A stretch of DNA of 62,000 bases from Neocallimastix lanati (nom. inval.) (taxonomy: Eukaryota; Neocallimastigomycota; Neocallimastigomycetes; Neocallimastigales; Neocallimastigaceae). Location: NCBI GenBank assembly GCA_016946835.1, contig JACVTC010000166.1, forward strand, positions 77,501 to 139,500, in the 5' to 3' direction. Position numbers and translations under genes: made by a program. Of this stretch, positions 12,791-25,700 are shown piece after piece. The notes beneath the pieces were generated by a model. It saw only the letters and a program-made list of their open reading frames with translations, ran no database searches and had not been told where the DNA came from. Every line of letters begins with the position of its first letter. Positions within the stretch are counted from its first letter, which is position 1.

Positions 12791-15360
12791 AAAATAATTA
12801 AATATAATTCATATTTACATACAACAATAAATTCTTATTATAATAAGAACTAATAATATATATATATAACATAAAAAAGAAAACAACTTTTTTATTTATT
12901 ATTAAAAAAAAAAAAAAAAAAAAACTTAAAAAGAAAGAATTTATAAATTTTTTTTAAATTTAATTTTTATTTTTCTTTTTAAGAAAAAATTATCATTACC
13001 TATTTTTATTTTCATTACCTTTTTCCTTTTTTATAATTCAGTTTATCATTTATTAAATGATAAATTACAATAAGAGATATCCAAAACACTTTTATCAGAA
13101 AATATATTTTCTCATTGGGGATGTGTCATTCAATACTAAATGCTTATTTTATCAATATATACTCAAAAAACATTATATATTTATTCATAAAATAATAATT
13201 AATAAAAATTATTCTATTATAGAAAAAAAAAAAAATTCAAAATAGAATTATTGTACCATTACCATTTTCAATAAAAAAAATGAAAAAGAGGAGATTTTTT
13301 ACCAAATAATATCCAGACATCAAATGAAGGAAGGAAAGGGATGAGAAAATCCTTCATGTAAAGAAAATCTATTTAAAAAAATATTAAAAAAAAAAAATAA
13401 AAAAATTATTATTATATATAATATATTATATATTAGATGAGTAAAAAAAGTTCTCCTTCATGGAAAGAAGCCATTCAATTTTATCAATATTTCTATAAAC
13501 AAATCAATCAATAATGAAATTAAAAAAAAAAAAAAAAATTTAAATTTTTTTTTTTTTTATTTTTTAAAAGCTCACAAAAAAAAAAAAAAACAACAATTTA
13601 TTTTCAAAAACAAAAAAAAAAAAAAAAAGCAACTATTTAATCCATTCAAACAAAGAAAATTACAATTCAACGCTTATAAATTTATAAATTTATAGGAGGC
13701 AACACTTTTTCTTAATTAATTAATTTATTTTATTATTTTTACTTAACTACAACCAAAATTAAAAAAAAAAAAAATTTGAAATTACCTATTTCATTTTTTT
13801 TTTAATATATATTTTTTATGTATTCATTATTATTTTTTTTTGGCACTCTATATTAAAAAAAAAAAAATAATTATACATATAAAATGAAAAATAGTTGTTA
13901 GTAAAAGTAATTCCAATATATACTAAAGTAAATTTCATTCCTATCTATTAAACAACAACAAAAAAAAAATCAATTATTATTTTTTTTTTTTTTTTATAAA
14001 TTACAAATCAATCATCATTCAATTTTTTTTTTTATTTATTTTATTTAATTTCAATAGTAAATCAATGAGCAATTAAACATTTTTTTTTTTTTTTGTTATT
14101 ATAAATCATGTTTTTTTTTATAACTAAAAAAAATTATTATATATTTAATTTTTTTTCTCAATTATTTAAAAAACTTATCCTATAAATAGTGATAATGCAA
14201 TTATTTTTTTTATTACATAGCTATTATATTTTTTTATATATATATATATTTTTTTTAATAATTTAATAATATAAATTTTTTTTTCTTATTTTCATATATG
14301 CATTTTAAGAAAACAACTATATTTGTACTTACATTAAATTACAATTAATATTTTTTTTTTATTTATTTACCATTCATGGAAGTAAAAATAAAAAGAAAAA
14401 AGACACATAAATAATTATTATATACTATTGTATATAACTTAAAGGATACCTTTATTAGTATTTAATGCAATTAAATAATAATATAAAAAAAAATAAAAAA
14501 AAATTAATAAAATTAAAAAAAAAATTTAATAAAAAAAAAATTCTATATTATGAAAATATATAGTATAATATTTTCAATTTTATTATTTTAAATTTTTTAC
14601 CTTGCGTAAATTTTTGAAAGATTTTAAAATGTTAGTGATTATTTTTTATAAATGATCATTTCAGAATTAAGATAATATTACTCTAGAATAAGGATGAAAA
14701 AAACTGATGAAAGTAACTGTTTTTTTTTTTATATAAAAAAAAATATATAATTAATTACGAATTATAAATGATGAATTATGAATTATAATATAAAAATAAA
14801 AAAAAATTAATATTAATTATGAATTATGATTTGTAATATAATAAAAATATAAATATAATTAATATTAAATATGTATTATGAATTATAATATTATATTAAT
14901 TTTTTAAATTATAATGTAATATTATTAATTAATTATGAATTATAATATTAATTATTTATTAATCATAATGTAGTATAATTATGATCAATAAATTATGAAT
15001 TTAAATATTTATTTTATTATAAACTATATTATTTATTATAAACTATTGGATCTAACTTTAATGACTACTAATTATTACTTATTTTTTATGAGAAAAAAAA
15101 AGGGATCTACTTTCTATTCTAAAATGGGATTGGAAATTAATCTCCACGGCTTCGTACGTATGTAAAATCTTTTTTTGTTAATTTTTAATTTTTATATCTA
15201 TACTTTTTTTTTTAATAAATTGTATTTATTATAATTTTTTTTTTAATCTCAACTATAATATTTTTTTTTTTTTTTTAAATTTCATTATAGTACATTACTA
15301 TATTTTATTTTACATTTAAAATAATATCAACCTTCTAATTTATTTATATTTTTTATATAT
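12791..15360. other. AT-rich intergenic region, no gene seen
   Basis: Homopolymer A and T runs and short AT repeats dominate. The open frame at 13057-13245 is Lys/Ile/Asn/Tyr-rich, has no family resemblance and looks like chance. No RNA gene was recognised. Confidence 0.6.
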
Positions 15361-15364
15361 TCAT

Positions 15365-15530
15365 ATATTCATATATTTATATTTTTATATTATCACCCTT
15401 TTTATATCTATATAATTATACTTTTATAATATTCACCTTTTTACATATCTATATAATTATACCTTTATAATATTCATCCTTTTTATATATCTATATAATT
15501 CTATTTATATAATAATCACCTTTTTTTTAT
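15365..15530. repeat. Short tandem repeat, about 55-bp unit, 3 copies
   Basis: Three successive copies of a unit containing TATCTATATAATT and TAATATTCAC/TCCTTTTT can be read in line here. It is AT-rich and non-coding, with modest divergence between copies. Confidence 0.55.
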
Positions 15531-15774
15531 AGATATTTTGGTATATTTTTATAAAAAAAAGTTTTTCTTGGGGGAGGAGAGAACGGATAGATTTTCTACT
15601 TTGTAATCTATATTTTTAATAATAGTTAAATTATAATTTTTATTAATGAGAATATATTTTAAATTTTTTTTTTTTTTTTTTTTTTTAGTATATGAGATAT
15701 TACTAAATATAAAATTCTTTATTATTTTTTTTTTTTAATAATAACTAATTTTAATTTTCTTTCTACTAATTAAA

Positions 15775-15950
15775 GTAATGAATAAATTCTAATCTATATT
15801 ATTTCAATGGTTCATTTACTAACTCGATAATGAATTCTAATTTCTATGATTTCAATGCTTCATTTACTAACTCAATAATGAATTCTAATTTCATTGATTT
15901 TCGATAGTTCAGGATTAAAGTAACGAAATGAATTCTAATTTCTATTATTT
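15775..15950. repeat. Imperfect tandem repeat, about 53-bp unit, ~3 copies
   Basis: The phrases TTCATTTACTAACTC and AATGAATTCTAATTTC recur at regular spacing. No coding content was seen. Confidence 0.5.
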
Positions 15951-16244
15951 TTTTTTTTATTTTTCATAATGATTCTAAAAATCTATTTTTATCATAAAAA
16001 GAGTAAAAAAAAAAATAAAAATAAAAAAAATAAAAAGGTTAATGCTATGAAGGGAAATTGTATCGTTTATTTTTATTTTAAATTTTATTTGTATTATTTT
16101 AATTTTATTATTTTAATTATTATTATTTAATTATTATTATTTTACTTTTTATTATTTTTACTATTATTATTTTCATTATTTCTATTATTACTGTTTTCGG
16201 GAGAAAGAAGTAAAAATATATTTTTACTTTCTGAGTAGAAAAAC

Positions 16245-16770
16245 AAAAGAAGGCATTGGAGCATTAAATCCTATAATTAAATAATAAAACTATTAATAAT
16301 TAATTAATTATAGATGATATTAGTACCTTAATTCTATAATTAATAAAAACGTTAATTATTAATTCAACATCAAATAAAAATAAAAAGATATTAATACCTT
16401 AATTCTATAATTAAATTATAAAACTATTATGAACTAAATTCATTACCATAATAAATATAGAATGCATTCAAGAATTAAATCCTATAATTAAATTATAAAA
16501 CTATGAATTATTAATTAATTATTGATGATATTAGTACCTTAATTCTATAATTAAATTGTAAAACTTATTTACTAATTAATTCATTACCATAATAAATATA
16601 GAAGATATTGGAGCATTAAATCCTATAATTAAATTATAAAACTATGAATTATTAATTAATTATTGATGATATTAGTACCTTAATTCTATAATTAAATTAT
16701 AAAACTTATTTACTAATTAATTCATTACCATAATAAATATTGAAGATATTGGAGTATTAATTCTATAATT
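16245..16770. repeat. Tandem repeat, about 138-140-bp unit with sub-repeats
   Basis: The unit contains GGAGCATTAAATCCTATAATT, then GATGATATTAGTACCTTAATTC, then TTCATTACCATAATAAATAT. Copies start near 16258, 16474, 16612 and 16750, the last three in close register; the first copy is less regular. The array is bounded by unrelated AT-rich sequence and contains no open frame. Confidence 0.65.
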
Positions 16771-17569
16771 ATAAATAAATTGAATTATTGTTCGTATTAT
16801 ATAGAAAATAAGATAATCGTAGCATATTCAATTGATTCTATTTTATATATATAGATTTATTAAATAATAAAAATATTAATAAAAGAAAAAAAATTAGTTT
16901 AAAATAATATTAAATAATATTAATGATAATTAAATGTAATAAAAAAATCATTTTTATATTATACTCTATTTCAAAAACCAAAAAAAAGAGTGAAATATGG
17001 GGAGGTAAATCCATTTTTCATTGAAATAGGTAAGAAAGATATAACACCAGTCAATATTTAATAGTTTATATCCATTTAAAATAATAAGTTTTTATTTTTT
17101 TTTAAATGCCTTCAGCTTTATTGTTTTCGAATCAAAAGCTTTTAATAAATATTATTTGAAATAATGAAAAGAAAAAAAAAATTAGAATTAGAACTTTATG
17201 AAAAAAGTATATATGAAATAAAAAGTATTATTAGAAATAAAAATAAATATATATATTTTCTTATTTAATACTAATCCTATTACACTTTTGTAGAGGTAAA
17301 GAAAAAAAGTTTTTTTTCTTCTTGGAAACGCATTACTTGATATTATTGGTATAGTAATTAATATTAATAAAAAAATAGTGCTTTTTTTTTTTATTATCCT
17401 TTTTCATATTTATCCAAATTTTAGAGAGAAAAAGAGTTTGATGCTCTTTTAGTTATTTCTATGAATTAAAATATTAAAAGAAGTTAATAGAAGTGATAAT
17501 AAAAATAATAGTAATAAACCTATTAAGAATAATAAATAAAATAAAATATCAGTTAGTAAAATACGAAAA

Positions 17570-17573
17570 CAAA

Positions 17574-17611
<38 letters not shown>

Positions 17612-18310
17612 ATTAATAGTAATAGGTAAAAAAAAAAAAATAATAGTAATAAAATGATTATTAATATTATTATATGAATAATAAAACATCAACTAGTTAA
17701 ATACAAAAACAAATAATAATATAAAGTAATAATAATAATAATAAATAATAGTAAATAATAATAATAAATAGTAATAATGAATGAATAATATATATAATAA
17801 TGAATGAATAATATATATAATAATATATAATAATATATAATAATATATAATAATATATAATATATAATAATAATATATATAATATATAATATATAATATA
17901 TTTAATATATTAATATATATAATAATATATAATAATAATTAATAATATATAATAAATAATAAATAAATAATAAAAAGAGTATTTATTAATATATAATTAA
18001 TAATAATAAATAATAAATAAAGTATTATATATAATCTTTTTATTCTAATTTTTAATTCTATCAAATAGTAAAAAAAAAATAAAATAAAATAAAATAAAAT
18101 AATTTTTTTTTCTATTGCTAATAATAAAATAAATTAATTAATAGAAAATAAAATAAATAAAAATTTTTTATTTTTAGTTTCAATTTTAGAAGGTTAACTA
18201 AAAATTTAATAATTAAATAATTAAATACTATCAAAAATAATATCAAAAATAATTTTTATTATTATTATTCATTATTAAATTATTATTATTCATTATTAAA
18301 TTATTATTAA
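17570..18310. repeat. Microsatellite cluster: (AAT)n, (AATAATATAT)n and related
   Basis: This is low-complexity AAT and ATAT-type DNA, including a clean AAT run at about 17577-17610 and AATATATAAT-type repeats at about 17790-17990. Nothing else is visible. Confidence 0.7.
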
Positions 18311-18786
18311 ATTTTTTTTTTCTTTATTCATTTTCTCAAATCCTTTCAAAGACTATCAAAAAAAAATGAAAAAATTTAAAATTTTTGTTTTTCTATAAAA
18401 TAGAAATGAAAGAATAACAAAAAAATAAAAATTACAAAAAATTTATTATTTTATTATTATTTCTTTCATTTCTTATAAAATAATTTTTTTATAATTATTT
18501 TTCTTCTTATCTTCAATTTTTTTTTTTTTTTAAAATAACTAAAAAAAAAAATTCTATTAAAGATAAGTTGTAGAGAAAAAACATAAAAAAAATAAATTCA
18601 TTAATAATAAAAAAAACTCTACAAAAAAATAAAAAAAAAAAAATTGAAGAGTTTATAAAGAAAAAAAAATTAATTTTTTCCATTCTATTTTAATACCTTT
18701 TAATAGTTTTTTATTTTTTTTATCTTTTAAAAAAAAATAAAATTATTTACTTTTTGAAAGTGAAATCGAAGGGGATTCAAGCCAAT

Positions 18787-19672
18787 ATGTATACCCTAAA
18801 TATCTCAAGGTAAAAAAGAAAAAAAAAAAAGAAATAGAAATAGTTGAATTAGATAGAAAAGAATAAAAAGAAATATTATATAAATATAAATATAAAATGA
18901 ATACGAAAGTAAGGAAGAAAGACAGACAGTGATAGGAAGAGATTTAGAAAGAGATAGTAAAGAAGAAAGATAAAATTAAAAGAAATAATAATAAATAATA
19001 AAAAAAATAGAAATAGAAATTAAAAGAAATAATAAAATAGAAATAATAAAAAATTAATAAAAAATAATAAAAAATTAATAAAAAATAATAAAAAATTAGA
19101 AATAATAAGAAATTGTTGAATTTATTAATAATAAAATCATCGAATTAGAATTAGTAATAAAAAATGGCTGAATTAAATTAAGGAGAGAAAAAGGAACCAA
19201 TTATTCTTGAGTAAAAAAAATTTTTTTTTAAAAATGATAGGAGTTAAGAAAAAAATAATTAATGGACATAAATACTGGACATAGATATATATAAAAAGAA
19301 ATAAAAAAATAGGGATAAAATTTAATTTAAATAAAAATGAATTTAATTGGTTCAAATTAGATTTTATACAAAATTTAATATATTGATAAATTTATTAATA
19401 ATATATGTAATGTATTACTAACAAAAAAATTTTTTTTCATTTAATCAAATCATGTCTATTGGTTATTACTTGATCACGAAACCATTTTCTTATTGGTTAA
19501 AAAATTACCCTCTAACCCCTGAAACCCCTGAATTGAAAAATTTTTTTTCAAAATTATTTATTTAATTTATATTTAATTTATTCATTTATTTATTATAATA
19601 CTTTTTATTATTATTTATTTTTATTATTTTTTTATTTTTATAATTATTATTATTATTATTATTATTATTATT

Positions 19673-19730
<58 letters not shown>

Positions 19731-22700
19731 TCTTATTTTATATTTTTCTTTTTGTCAAAATATTACTAAAAATAAAACATAAACAAAACATAAACAAAAC
19801 GAACCTTTTATAATTGAATGTTGTGATAGACTTATTGGCTTGATTTTCTTAGGTAGCTTAGCTACTAGAGTTTCAGCGGATCCACAAAGTAAATAAACCT
19901 TTTTTTTTTATTTAAATTTATATATAGAATTTTATTTTATGAAATTTCTTTGTTTACAATTTTTTTTTTTTTTTTTGTTAAAAAAGAAAAGAGTAAACAA
20001 AGGTTTTATGTTTTTTTGATTTGAAAAACAGTTGTATTAATACATAAATTTTATTACATATAATAATTGTGTTTTATTAATGATATAAATAGCTTTGCCA
20101 ACATGTGTGACAAATACAAGTGGAGCATGTCTTACAGCAGCTACTGGAGGATCGGAATTAACAACAACGACACTATGTGCCGATGCTACGGCAAATATTA
20201 TCTATCTTTCCACACCAGGCGATAGTACTGTAGACCCTGTAGTTGCAGGAACTTGTGTAGAAAAATTAACCGCTCAATCCGCTACATTTATGAAAATCAA
20301 ATATACTGATGCAAATACAAGTACTGAAGCTACAAGTAGCGATACAAGTTTTCTTATCTATGGTTATAATGGATCGACTTTAACTCAATATACCGACAAA
20401 TTATACTACGACTCAACTGGTAGTAAATTATACAGTTGTGACGCTAATGGCAGTTGTTCCGTCGCTGCCGACAAGACGTATCATCTTTCCTCTACGAATT
20501 CTAATGAGGCCGAAAATACGGATACCATTGTCACCGTTTCTGGTGATACGGCCACCCCCGGGGCGAACGGCAAGTACTACTACTTGACCACCGACAATTC
20601 CAATGAAACGACGGCTTCATTATACCTTGTTTCCGGAGATGCTGGGGCAGGGACTAAGCAGACAGCTACCACCGACACAAAGTATTTCTATCTTACGGCG
20701 ACAGATTCCCCACTTTTAACTGGTGACGCGGTCCAATTGATCAGTGTCGATACTTCCGGTGCAGCCAGTCAAGCAACAGAGCTCGCCTATTTCCTTGATA
20801 GTACCAATTCAAATTTGGCTGCTGGTTCCGAGAAATTAGTAACTGTTACCGGAAGTGGTGCTGACTTAGCAGTTACAGCCGAAACAGGAGGACAAGATGC
20901 TGATAAGTATTACTACTATGCCTCAGATGCAACCAATTTAGGTAATGTTGAAGCCTTGATTAAAGTCACTTCCGCTGGTGTCGCTAGCAAAGCCACTGCT
21001 CTTGCCTACTACCTTTATAGTACCAACTCCAATTTAGCTGCTGATTCCGAGAAATTAGTCACGGTTGATGAGGAATTAGCCGTCACCGCTGAAACCGGAG
21101 GTACGGCCGAAAGTCCAAAGTATTACTATTATGAAGCTACTGCAATTAACTTAGATGCTGCTGCCTTGATTAGCGTCTCAGCTGGTGTGGCGAGCAAGAT
21201 CGAAACAGAGCTCGCCTACTACCTCGATAATGACAATTCCAACGTTGGTGCGAGTGCGAAATTAGTCACGATTGATAATAGCTTGACCGTTTCCGTCGTC
21301 GCAGGAGATGCATCGGTCGATAAGTACTACTATTATGAAGCCAATGGAATAAATTTATCTGCAATCACCTTGATTAAGGTCACTTCCGCTGGTGTCGCTA
21401 GCAAAGCCACTACTGGATATTACTATCTTATTGGTGGAACTAATTCAAATTTAGACGCTAATACAAACTATTTAATCAGTGTCAGTTCGGCTGGTGCCGT
21501 CACCAAAGAATCCCCGACGGAGGATACAAAATATTATTACCTTACACCAACGGATTCCCCCATTCTCGTCAGTCCTACCACCCAACTGATCAGTGTCACT
21601 ACGGAAGGTGCAGCCACTCAAGCTCCTGCTCTTGCCTACTATCTTGATAGTACCAACTCCAATTTAGCTGCTGGTTCCGAGAAATTAGTCACGGTTGATG
21701 ATGAATTAGCCGTCACTGCCGAAACAGGAGGCGACTCCGATCCAAAGTATTACTATTATGCCGCCAATGGAATTAATTTGAATGCCATATCATTGATTAG
21801 TGTTACTGCTGGAGTTGCAAGTAAAGCTCCAGCTAAAATATATTATCTTAATAGTACAAATTCAAATGTCGAAACAGGTGCCGAATTAGTAACGGTTACT
21901 GGTGCAGATGATACCTTAGCAGTAGCGGCTCTTGATAGAGCAACCTTAACAGCAACAAAATATTACTACCTTAATAACACCGATTCCAATTTATTAAACA
22001 ATACTTTAATTAGTGCCAGCGCTGATGCTATAGCTCCCGTCACAACCTCAGGTTATTATTATCTTACTGCAGGTAATTCAAATTTAGAGGCTGACACTTT
22101 AATTAATGTAAGTTCTGATGCCGTTGAAAAGGTTACCACTGTTGGATATTACTACCTTCCAGATGATACTACCCCAACCGTATTAAATGTTACCGATACT
22201 ACTGGTGCTGTTGCCGCAGTCGCTGGTGAGGCTGGTAACTGCTTCTTGAATGAGGCTGAAAAGAACGGAGAAAGTTATAAAAGTATCATTAAATATGACT
22301 CTGCATTTGCAAAGGCGAACACCACCGATGATGCTGGTTTCTATCCAAATTCCGCTGTGGCGTCCGGTTTACCCAATTCAATTATTCAATGTGAAGTGGC
22401 TGGTGATATTTTATCATGTGGCGCTGTCCCAAGCCCTGTGGCTGGTGTCTATATCAATAAGGGAGATACTGCTACTCCTGCAAAACAACTTATTACCTGT
22501 AACGAAAGTGGCTGTGTAGCCGGACCACCTTCAGCTGAAAAGTTATATTTTGTTGATGTCGGTACTCCTGAAGAAGCCAAAAGAGGAGAAGAACAATACT
22601 ACACCAATTTGATTTATTGTGTAAGTACATCTGCTGCTTGTACAAGTTCACCAGCCACCGCTGGTTTTTACATTAATGGTATTGCCGTCACCGACGGAGC

Positions 22701-25700
22701 AAAACTTACCAATGCTTTGATTGAATGTACTGGAACGACCGTAGGATGTAGAGTGGTACCTTCTGTCGAACCAAATTCTATTTATCTCAATGCTGTTGAA
22801 AATGAATCCTCTAAAATTTTGATCCAATGTTCCGATGCAACAAATGGTTGTCAAACTATTGAAAGTGGTGCTTCTGATACAGGATTCAAATATTATGTCA
22901 ATGCCGGTAATTCCACAGCCCCATTAATTAGATGTAGTGATGCCTCGACTTGTGATTCCATATCGGTGGATCTTGGAGACGCCTCGGAACTCTACTTTGT
23001 TAATGCTAATTATGGTACGGCTGCCCCTAAGGATACCGAAAACTACCTTATCAGATATACTTCTGAAAGCTGTGCCACTTACAAGAATCCTGCTACTCCA
23101 GTTAATGGTGTGAAGTACCATTATATTCATGGTGAACCAGATACTGATGATAAGTTATCCAAGGCAGTGATAGAATGTCTTTTTTCAAATACCGAAACAC
23201 CATGCACACTTCCTGATACAATAGCGGACTTGGATGTCTACATTGATTCATCTGATGTCAATAATATTATTCGTTGTTTCGAAGAAATCGGTTGTGCCTC
23301 TACTCCTAATGATGCCACCAGAACTACTTCAGCATTCTACATCAGTAAAACCGATCTTATCAAATGTTACAGTGACAGTGGTTGTGATATCGTACCAGTA
23401 GCAAATTTAACTGCTGTAGCCGGAAAGAAGGTATTTTTGAATGCAAACTTTGGTGGTGAAAATGCAGATACCGAAAATCAACTTATTAAGTGTGATACAG
23501 AAGGAGCATGTGCTTTAGCAGCAAGTAGTGCTAGTGCCAACGTTACCGAATTCTATGTCAATGCTGATACCAAGAGCGATGGATCCGACTATGATGGTGC
23601 CACTAAAACTGAAATTATAAGATGTGCAGTGGCTGATGATGGAGTTGTTTGTGATACCAATTTAACCACTAAAGAAAATGATGTCTTTGTCAATGCCAAT
23701 TTCAATACAACCGACACCACTCCATTGCATCTTATTAAATGTACCAGTACTGACTGTGTGGAGGAAGCTGCTACTATTGGGGATGCACCTGCTTACTATG
23801 TTAACGCCGGTGCCTCCAGTTCCGAAAAATTAACAGATACCTTAATTGAATGTGCCGACAGTGACGAAGCATGTGAAGTAGTCGAGGCTGAAGAAAAGGA
23901 TATCTATATCAACGCTCTTGACCAGCAACTTATTATTTGTAAGGATGCCTCCACTGGTTGTAAGGCCGTTCCAAGTACTGCAACGGCTGAGAAATATCAA
24001 TACTTCTTGAACTCAAGTGACTTAAAATCAGAAGGTCAAGAAGTTTTTGAAAATGATCTCATTAAATGTTCCGTAAGCAATAACACTAGAATTTGTGAAC
24101 CTGCAAAAGGAGAAGAAAATATGGTTTATATCAATTCATTTGATCCATCTACCGTTATTTCATGTGTAACTGAGGAAGGATGTAGTGCTACTAACTCAAC
24201 CGCTGAAGAAAACAAACCTCAATTCTTTGTTAATGGTGGTGATATTCCAGATGGTGAGCCACTCAAGTTAGACTTGATTAAATGTACCCTCAAAAAGAGT
24301 AGTGGTAAATCTGATGGCGAAGGATCCATTTCTTGTGATATTACAAGCGGTAAGGTTGGAGATGTCTACCTCAATGGTAACAGTGACGACACTGAAAATC
24401 AATTGATTATTTGTTCAGAAGAAGAGGGATGTGTAGGTACTCCCGTTACCCTTGGTGTTGAAAGCCAAGCTACATCCGAAATGGAAACTGCAACTCCAGT
24501 AAGAAGAGAAGCAGAGCCTACACCAGATACAACATATGCAGTAGATGATGAAGCAGCTGCTGGCGAACAATCCTCACCCGCACCAAACTATTACCTTAAT
24601 TCAGGTAATGAAGGAAAAGATAAATTTGAATATGCCCTTATTCAATGTGCCAGCGGAGATGACAATGCCGTCACCTGTGATCTCTACAAGGCCGCCCAAT
24701 ACCAAGTCTATGTTAACAGCAATGAAATTGATAACGCCAATGTTCCATTGATCAAGTGTGCCAAGAATGCCTGTAGTAAGACCGCCAGTGCTGCCACCGA
24801 AACAAGTAAGGAATACTACATCAATGCTGGTGATATCGATGAAACTCCATTGAATTACGATATCATTGAATGTGCCCTTGAAGACGATACTGTGAAATGT
24901 ACCTGTAAGGCAGAAGCAGATACCAACGAAGGTGTCTACGTCAATTCCAACTACTCTGAATCCGGTGACAATAAACAATTAATTCAATGTTCCTCTGACA
25001 ACGGATGTGTTGGTGTGGCCACCGTCGAAAAGGGTGTCGAATATTACGTCAATGCTGAAAGCACTGATTTGAACAACGCTATCATTTTCTGTTCCAACAA
25101 GAAATGTGAAAAGCAAACTCCAGCTGCTGTTCCAATGTACTACATTGGTAAGGATGGTGACAATGTCAATGGTTTAATTAAATGTGTGAAATCCACTCCA
25201 CCAGCTGAAAGACGTAGAAAGAGAGATGATGAAGAAAGATGTACCTTAACTTCAGCCTTCACTTCCGAAGGATACTACTTGAATAGCGGCTACAACAAAT
25301 CAACCAATCAAACCATCATTTGTGATTCCACTGAAGGTTGTAGTACCGTTAAGGTTGATCTCGGTTTCTACGTCAATGCCGGTAATGAAGAAAAGAAGAT
25401 TATCAAGTGTGAAAAGGAAGGAAACGAATGTGAAGAAGAAGACACCAAATCATGTCCATCAGCCGAAAAAGCGGTTCCAGGTAACTACTGTTATGAAGAT
25501 GGTCAATTGAAATTCTTTACTGCTAATAACAGCACTGCTATTACTGCCTCTAAATCAGATGATACCTATGCCTTCGCTACCATTCCAAGTAACGGATTCC
25601 CAGGTATTAAGTCTGAAATTGGTTCCTTATTCAAGATTTCTCGTTACTTCATTAACCGCTTCTACCAAAGTGGTGTTGTCATGATCGATAAGAATGGTAA

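Noticed and set aside
13057-13245. 62-aa open frame between the scaffoldins
   Set aside because: Lys/Ile/Asn/Tyr-rich chance frame in AT-rich DNA, with no repeat in the sister interval and no motif.
19173-19355. 60-aa minus-strand hydrophobic frame
   Set aside because: It lies in predicted intron 1 of scaffoldin 2 and is Phe/Leu/Ile-rich as expected from A-rich DNA read in reverse.
19453-19560. ATG at 19453 as start of scaffoldin 2
   Set aside because: No donor site after it gives the phase needed by exon 2, whereas 18787-18809 does and matches the 23-nt exon of gene 1.
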